The translations under genes were made by a program, and so were the position numbers. Below are positions 59,640-64,000 of a stretch of DNA of 64,000 bases, piece after piece (the first letter of the stretch is position 1; the number at the start of each line of letters is the position of its first letter). Source of the stretch: Lewinellaceae bacterium (GTDB taxonomy: Bacteria > Bacteroidota > Bacteroidia > Chitinophagales > Saprospiraceae); the NCBI GenBank assembly GCA_020636095.1, contig JACJYN010000009.1, positions 124,001 to 188,000 of the forward strand, read 5' to 3'. The notes beneath the pieces are model-generated. The model was not told the DNA's origin and did not search any database. It saw nothing but the letters and a program-made list of their open reading frames with translations.

Positions 59640-59683
59640 CAAAGATGCGGCAATGGGAAAGAATGGTCAGTGATGCTTGTCAC
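59640..59683 (-). promoter_or_regulatory. CRP/FNR-like site and -7 element of the thioredoxin operon
   Basis: On the minus strand GTGACAAGCATCAC (59670-59683) has its centre 29.5 bp before CATCTTTG (59640-59647), a near-match to TANNTTTG. The spacing equals that at 44419, 47506 and 61073. Confidence 0.7.
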
Positions 59684-59984
59684 AGGGGGTGTTTCAGGGG
59701 GGCATCGCCCCTGGTTTTCTAAAAAAAACGTAAATAATAAAAGTCTACAGGAATAATAGGTTGTAAGAATCTAAAATGTTTACACAAAAATTGTAAATGA
59801 CAAACAATAATTTAAAAAAGAACTAGATTAACTGAAAATCAATTGATTACGACATAATTGAATCGCTTTAACCATCAAACAGCCCCTGCGCCAACCCGTT
59901 CAACTGTCCTGGTTTTTCGTTCTGGAAGGACGTAATTTCACCTTTGGAAATTAAAATAAGGAACACCTAAAACCACCATCACCC
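59684..59984. other. AT-rich intergenic region
   Basis: No gene or strong repeat is seen. CACCTTTG at 59939-59946 is a possible -7 box for the nuclease gene that follows. Confidence 0.4.
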
Positions 59985-60971
59985 ATGGTCAGCAAGGACA
60001 TTCTCTGGAAAGGGATCATCGAGGACCTGATCGAGGATTTCCTCCACTTTTTCTTTCCTGAACAGGTAGATCAGATCGATTTTGAACGCGGCTTTACTTT
60101 TCTGGATAAAGAACTGGAACAGCTCTCGCCCCAATCGGAATCCAAACGCCGACATGCGGATAAGCTCATCCAAGCCTACCTGAAAAACGGGGAAGAACAA
60201 TGGTTCCTGATCCACGTGGAGGTGCAGGGATACAGTGATGAAAATTTTGCTTTCCGGATGTACCAGTATGCCTACCGCATCCGGGACCGGTACAACCGGC
60301 CGATCGTAGCACTGGCCATTTTCACGAACGCTAACCGCCTGCACCACTATTCGGAATATCGGGAAGCATATTGGGGGACGAAGACCCTTTATCAATATCG
60401 GACGTTTACTATAATAGACCATGAGCCCCTGGCCCTGCGCCATTCAGGCAACTTATTCGGACTGGTGATAGAGGTGGCCCTCCGGGAATTGGATATTGAT
60501 AAAAAAGACGATAAGGAACGGTTATACATCAAGACAGAACTGGTTCGCCATTTATTTCAACATGGCGTTTCCAAACGAAAGATCAAACGTTTGCTGGACT
60601 TCATTAAATATTATATTGATTTTGACCAAAAAACATTTTTTGATAAATTTGATAACGATATTCAACTGATCACTAAATCGAGAAAAGCAATGGGTATCAG
60701 AGAAGCCATTATTGAAGAAGTTAAAAAACAAGCACAAAAGGAAGGACGCGAAGAAGGACGCGAAGAAGGGCGCGAAGAAGGGCGCGAAGAAGGGCGCGAA
60801 GAAGGGCGCGAAGAAGGGCGCGAAGAAAACACCCGCATGGTCATTTCGCGGGCATTTAAAAAAGGCATATTAGTAAAGGATATTGCCGATCTGGTTGATT
60901 TGCCTATTGAAAAAGTAAAAGCCATCATCAAGGAATTGATCAATAGGGAAGAAGATAGTTTTGAACAGTAG
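59985..60971 (+). CDS. Rpn-family PD-(D/E)XK nuclease/transposase-like protein
   Basis: The 328-residue protein has an N-terminal PD-(D/E)XK-type nuclease domain of the Rpn (recombination-promoting) family: FERGFTFLDKELEQL, RRHADKLIQAYL and the catalytic-strand FLIHVEVQG (ExQ). Rpn proteins act as transposase-like recombination nucleases. Residues near 253-282 are a tandem GREE tetrapeptide run encoded by a 12-bp repeat, likely a charged helical spacer. The last 40 residues are helical. It is not linked by context to the sulfur genes. Confidence 0.85.
   Translation: MVSKDILWKGIIEDLIEDFLHFFFPEQVDQIDFERGFTFLDKELEQLSPQSESKRRHADKLIQAYLKNGEEQWFLIHVEVQGYSDENFAFRMYQYAYRIRDRYNRPIVALAIFTNANRLHHYSEYREAYWGTKTLYQYRTFTIIDHEPLALRHSGNLFGLVIEVALRELDIDKKDDKERLYIKTELVRHLFQHGVSKRKIKRLLDFIKYYIDFDQKTFFDKFDNDIQLITKSRKAMGIREAIIEEVKKQAQKEGREEGREEGREEGREEGREEGREEGREENTRMVISRAFKKGILVKDIADLVDLPIEKVKAIIKELINREEDSFEQ
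60739..60831 (+). repeat. 12-bp in-frame tandem repeat encoding GREE units
   Basis: About seven units of GAAGAAGGGCGC, with two early variants (GGACGC), encode GREE repeats. Unit length is a multiple of three, so copy-number change would lengthen or shorten the spacer without frameshift. Confidence 0.9.
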
Positions 60972-61072
60972 TTGCACCGTGGCTTTTCTGAACCGCTGAA
61001 GCCGTGCAGAGTGGTACAGTGCAAAATGCCAACAGACACAGGCTCGCGCCTCCCATCCTTTTCGCGCTCTCG

Positions 61073-61116
61073 GTGATAATTATCACAGCCAATCCACTAG
61101 GTTTTCCTGAACTTTG
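61073..61116 (+). promoter_or_regulatory. CRP/FNR-like site and -7 element of the cysteine dioxygenase fusion gene
   Basis: GTGATAATTATCAC (61073-61086) is a perfect 14-bp palindrome. Its centre is 29.5 bp before GAACTTTG (61109-61116), which keeps the A and TTTG of the -7 box. The gene starts 30 bp later. Confidence 0.75.
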
Positions 61117-61145
61117 CAGGGCAATCACTAAACTTTATTATCAAT

Positions 61146-62807
61146 ATGCCCAAAGCAATCACTCCCCCTCAACCACCCGTTAAGGCTAAAAAACTTTTGC
61201 CCGACTCGCTGAGATTTATTATAGAAAAACTGGAAGAACGCAAAGAGTGGAAACCCGCAGAAGTCCGCCGCGTTGTGCTGGAAGCCGGCGTGAAGCAGGA
61301 AGACCTGCTGCCCTGGGCTGATTATGGCCATCCGGCATCCGACAGCTATGGGCGGCGCCTGATTTATCAGGAGGGCAACTTTGAGATGATGGCCATGTCA
61401 TGGGCGCCTGGTGATTTTTCCGCTATCCACGACCATGGCCACACCCAATGGGGCGCCGTTCAAGTGTTTGGGCCGGCGGAACATGCCACTTTCAGAGTGG
61501 ATGAGGGGCGGATTACCACCCTATTCAGATCGCAGTTCAAACCCGGCGATGTGGTTGGAGTCAGCCATACACTGGTTCACCAAATGGGCAACCCTACGGA
61601 CGAGTACTTTATGACGCTCCACGTTTACGGGCGCCCGGAAGACATCGACAACGTCACCGGCGATGCCCGAGTGTACGACCTGGAGCATGAAACCATTCAA
61701 CGCGTTGATGGCGGCGTTTTCTATGCGCTGCCGGAAGAGGAAGTTAAATGGACAGAACCCGGGCCACGTCCGGATTTCCCTACCCGTCTGCGCCACATGG
61801 TGGAACTGGCCCGGCGCCTGCAGCGGATGGACGAGGCAGGTATGCCTGGTAGCCGGGACAGGCTGGAAGCCACACTAGCGGATTTGTATTCTGATAAACA
61901 CCGCGCCCAACTCCTGCGCTGCCTGGATGCCAACATCGACGAGAACGGGCACGAGGCCAATTCGGTATATTGGCGTAACCTCAACCATGAACTCAAAGAG
62001 GCGGCCCAGCTGCAGCGGGAACTGAAAAGCGCCCAGCGCCCGGAAGACAACTTTCACCACTATGCTGAACTCTACGACGCCTTAATCTGCCAGCCTTGCC
62101 TGGATAGTTTCATGCGGGGATACCTGGCGTTCTTTGAGAAAAGATACAACATCGATTTTCCCGCCAGCTCGTTGCTTTCGGTTGGCTGCGGTACCGCCTT
62201 AGTCGAACGTATGCTGATCGATGAATTTGGAGCGCCTTACGAGCAACTGTTCGGCATCGATATTTCTCCCGCAATGGTATCGGAAGCCAGCCGAAGAATA
62301 CGCGCCGAAGTAGGCGATGTACTCGACTTCGATTCAGAGGGAAGAACATGGAATGTGGCCTTCAGCGGCCTCAACGTCTTCCACTACCTCGACTTTGAAC
62401 GCCTGGAGGAAGCCATCCAGCGCACCGCCAAACTGGTAAGCCCCGGTGGTTATTTTATAGGTGATTTCATCACACCTGACCACATCCGTTGGTATCCCAA
62501 CCTGATGTACTCGGCTGGCAAGCAGGTAATCTCCTTGCGCACCCCCCGGCTGGTGGAGGAAAAGGGCCGTGTATTTCAAGAAAGCGAGATCATCAACATC
62601 AACTTTGGCGGTGGCGCCATGGAGCTGAATTACGCCGGTAAGCATAAGCGATTCCTTCCCCCCCTGCTCCGTATTCGCCGTTACTTCGAACGTGCCTTCG
62701 GCGGCCAGGTGGACCTTTACGACGCACACAGCCTGGAACTGATCCCCGATTGGGCGGATAGTTGTCCGAGTACGCGTTATGTGGTGGTGGCGAGGAAAGG
62801 GGGTTGA
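61146..62807 (+). CDS. Cysteine dioxygenase-like / SAM methyltransferase fusion
   Basis: The 553-residue protein joins two enzymes. Residues 1-190 are a thiol-dioxygenase cupin: H95, H97 and H99 in FSAIHDHGHTQWGAV and the third metal histidine in VSHTLVHQMGN (H145 or H141). Residues about 300-553 are a class I methyltransferase: ASSLLSVGCGTALVERML (SAM motif), LFGIDISPAMV, FSGLNVFHYLDFERL and SPGGYFIGDF. A helical linker lies between. The cupin should oxidise a thiol such as cysteine to a sulfinate. A methyltransferase on the same chain suggests a coupled S-methyl or sulfinate product, which is my inference. A CRP/FNR-like site precedes it. Confidence 0.85.
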   Translation: MPKAITPPQPPVKAKKLLPDSLRFIIEKLEERKEWKPAEVRRVVLEAGVKQEDLLPWADYGHPASDSYGRRLIYQEGNFEMMAMSWAPGDFSAIHDHGHTQWGAVQVFGPAEHATFRVDEGRITTLFRSQFKPGDVVGVSHTLVHQMGNPTDEYFMTLHVYGRPEDIDNVTGDARVYDLEHETIQRVDGGVFYALPEEEVKWTEPGPRPDFPTRLRHMVELARRLQRMDEAGMPGSRDRLEATLADLYSDKHRAQLLRCLDANIDENGHEANSVYWRNLNHELKEAAQLQRELKSAQRPEDNFHHYAELYDALICQPCLDSFMRGYLAFFEKRYNIDFPASSLLSVGCGTALVERMLIDEFGAPYEQLFGIDISPAMVSEASRRIRAEVGDVLDFDSEGRTWNVAFSGLNVFHYLDFERLEEAIQRTAKLVSPGGYFIGDFITPDHIRWYPNLMYSAGKQVISLRTPRLVEEKGRVFQESEIININFGGGAMELNYAGKHKRFLPPLLRIRRYFERAFGGQVDLYDAHSLELIPDWADSCPSTRYVVVARKGG

Positions 62808-62808
62808 T

Positions 62809-62831
62809 TGGGTTGGCGGTTTTCAACCCAG
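62809..62831. terminator. Shared hairpin between convergent genes
   Basis: TTGGGTTG (62808-62815) pairs with CAACCCAG (62824-62831). It lies in the 24-bp gap between the cysteine dioxygenase fusion and the Ada gene and could end both transcripts, but neither side has a long T-run. Confidence 0.5.
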
Positions 62832-63881
62832 TCAACTTCGCTGCTCCAAATCAAGCAGCCGTTGCTTGCGCCACAAGCCTCCACCGTAGCCGGTTAGGCG
62901 CCCGTCCGCGCCGATTACTCGATGGCAGGGGATGATGATGGCGATGCGGTTGTCCCCATTGGCGCGGGCTACTGCCCGAACGGCAGCGGGATTGCCGATG
63001 GCTTCCGCCTGCTGTCCATAAGAACGCTTTTCGCCGTAGGGAATGGCTTGCAGGGCAGCCCATACCTGCTGTTGGAAGTCTGTTCCCGGTAAAACGAGCG
63101 GTAGGCCGAACGTTTTTAAACTGCCTGAAAAATAAGCTTGCAATTGGCGGTTAAGGATAGAAAAATGAGAATTATCGCCCGGAAGCAGCTCCGCCTTCAG
63201 GTATTTTTTCAGGCGCTCCAGCTGGGTTTCCAGCATCCGGCGGTCGGTGAATTCAAGGAGGCAGATGCCTTCAGGTGTAGCGCCCGCCAGCATGGGCCCC
63301 AGCGGAGTCTCTATCCGGGTTATCGTTATAATGGCCCTGTTCTGACTCTCGCTGGGGGCAAAGCCGGTAATTTTTTTGAAAGTTTCTCCAAAGCCACTGA
63401 GGGAATCATAGCCATTCTGAAAAGCGGCATGCGTTACCTTTTCTCCGTATTTGATCTGCCCAAAGGCCTGATTGAGGCGTTGCATTCGCTGGAAAGCCTG
63501 GAAAGTCATCCCATGGTGCTTCTTGAACCAGCGGCGGACCCGGCTGGCGTTCAGCCCTCTGAACTCTAATTCTGAATCCCTGATCCGAATTTCCGGGTTG
63601 TTCTGAACTTCCTGAAACAATCCGCGCAACCACTCTGGCGTCTGGCCTTTTGACTGGAGCGGTTGGCAGACCTTACAGGGCCGATAGCCATGGTCCATCG
63701 CCTCTTTTACAGAGGCAAAATATTCTACATTTTCCGCTTTGGGTTTACGGGCGGTACAGGTGGGGCGGCAGAATATACCGGTCGTCCTGATCGCGGCAAA
63801 AAAGACGCCCTCAAAATGGCTGTCTTTTTGGACCAAAGCCTGATACATCGTGTTTTTTTCAGGTAAAGGGTAAGTTGACAT
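62832..63881 (-). CDS. ada: Ada: methylphosphotriester/O6-methylguanine DNA repair protein and regulator
   Basis: The 349-residue protein from 63881 has all three Ada parts. The N-terminal zinc domain uses C38, C42, C69 and C72 (GIFCRPTCTARKP, then RPCKVCQPL) and accepts a methyl group from phosphotriesters. An AraC-type helix-turn-helix follows (ASRVRRWFKKHHGMTFQAFQRMQRL, then GYDSLSGFGETFKK). The C-terminal alkyltransferase has the acceptor cysteine in IIPCHRVIGADG. Methylation of the N-terminal cysteine switches the protein to a transcription activator of repair genes. Nothing recognisable lies between 63882 and the right edge. Confidence 0.93.
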   Translation of the reverse strand: MSTYPLPEKNTMYQALVQKDSHFEGVFFAAIRTTGIFCRPTCTARKPKAENVEYFASVKEAMDHGYRPCKVCQPLQSKGQTPEWLRGLFQEVQNNPEIRIRDSELEFRGLNASRVRRWFKKHHGMTFQAFQRMQRLNQAFGQIKYGEKVTHAAFQNGYDSLSGFGETFKKITGFAPSESQNRAIITITRIETPLGPMLAGATPEGICLLEFTDRRMLETQLERLKKYLKAELLPGDNSHFSILNRQLQAYFSGSLKTFGLPLVLPGTDFQQQVWAALQAIPYGEKRSYGQQAEAIGNPAAVRAVARANGDNRIAIIIPCHRVIGADGRLTGYGGGLWRKQRLLDLEQRS

Positions 63882-64000
63882 GGTATGCTGGTTATTCAGT
63901 AATACCACAAAGATAAGCCCACTGGAAAGAGGCAGCAACCGAAAACTGAACAAGCAATTTTGATGTGACGAACAACGGGCAGCTGGCAACCATTCCTTCT

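Noticed and set aside
1..64000. tRNA and rRNA genes
   Set aside because: I saw no convincing T-loop and acceptor combinations or rRNA signatures by eye; a covariance search could still find one.

Overview
The window looks like chromosomal DNA from a member of the Bacteroidota, most likely a Saprospiraceae-type marine or wastewater bacterium. Three things point there: two secreted proteins end in type IX secretion (T9SS) sorting domains, promoters use the Bacteroidota TANNTTTG -7 element, and start codons lack a strong Shine-Dalgarno sequence. The taxonomic call is inference. No rRNA, tRNA or CRISPR array was seen. Most of the window is ordinary, loosely packed housekeeping DNA with long, repeat-rich intergenic regions.

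Layout. 0.4-9.7 kb: GT39 glycosyltransferase, branched-chain aminotransferase, MocR-type regulator, penicillin-acylase-family hydrolase, a DUF697 protein and a lineage-type hypothetical. 9.8-20.8 kb: a giant FG-GAP/T9SS protein, rhomboid protease plus rlmH, a decayed IS4-type transposase flanked by 148-bp direct repeats that copy the 3' end of a SWIM-domain gene, and an ECF sigma factor with a probable membrane anti-sigma partner. 21-29.8 kb: lysA, a histidine-phosphatase lipoprotein, valS, a second T9SS protein and a heptose kinase. 29.96-30.52 kb: a 14-bp minisatellite of about 37 units. 30.5-40.3 kb: TolC-like protein, a ferritin-like DUF2202 protein, an amidohydrolase, DUF1015, metG and a two-component system. 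40.8-44.2 kb: an accessory patch with a TIR-like membrane protein and an IS110-family element.

44.4-62.8 kb holds many sulfur and redox genes: two CstB-like persulfide dioxygenase-rhodanese fusions, a CBS protein, a Tll0287-like haem lipoprotein, a DUF255 protein, an operon of thioredoxin, two YeeE/YedE half-transporters and a porin, and a cysteine-dioxygenase/methyltransferase fusion. Four of these transcription units carry a palindrome GTGA-N6-TCAC whose centre lies exactly 29.5 bp before the first base of a -7-like element, as expected for a CRP/FNR-family activator. I read this as a previously unnoticed candidate regulon for reduced-sulfur handling. It is the strongest system-level signal in the window.

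The intergenic DNA also contains several non-autonomous mobile elements. One family has five members, four of them 161-162 bp long, with GAGYRTGTT ends and 3-bp TNA target duplications; one copy sits at the predicted transcription start of a CstB-like gene. There is also an IS66-like MITE with a perfect 8-bp duplication, and a CTAG-flanked palindrome that overlaps a stop codon. The window ends with an Ada DNA-repair protein.
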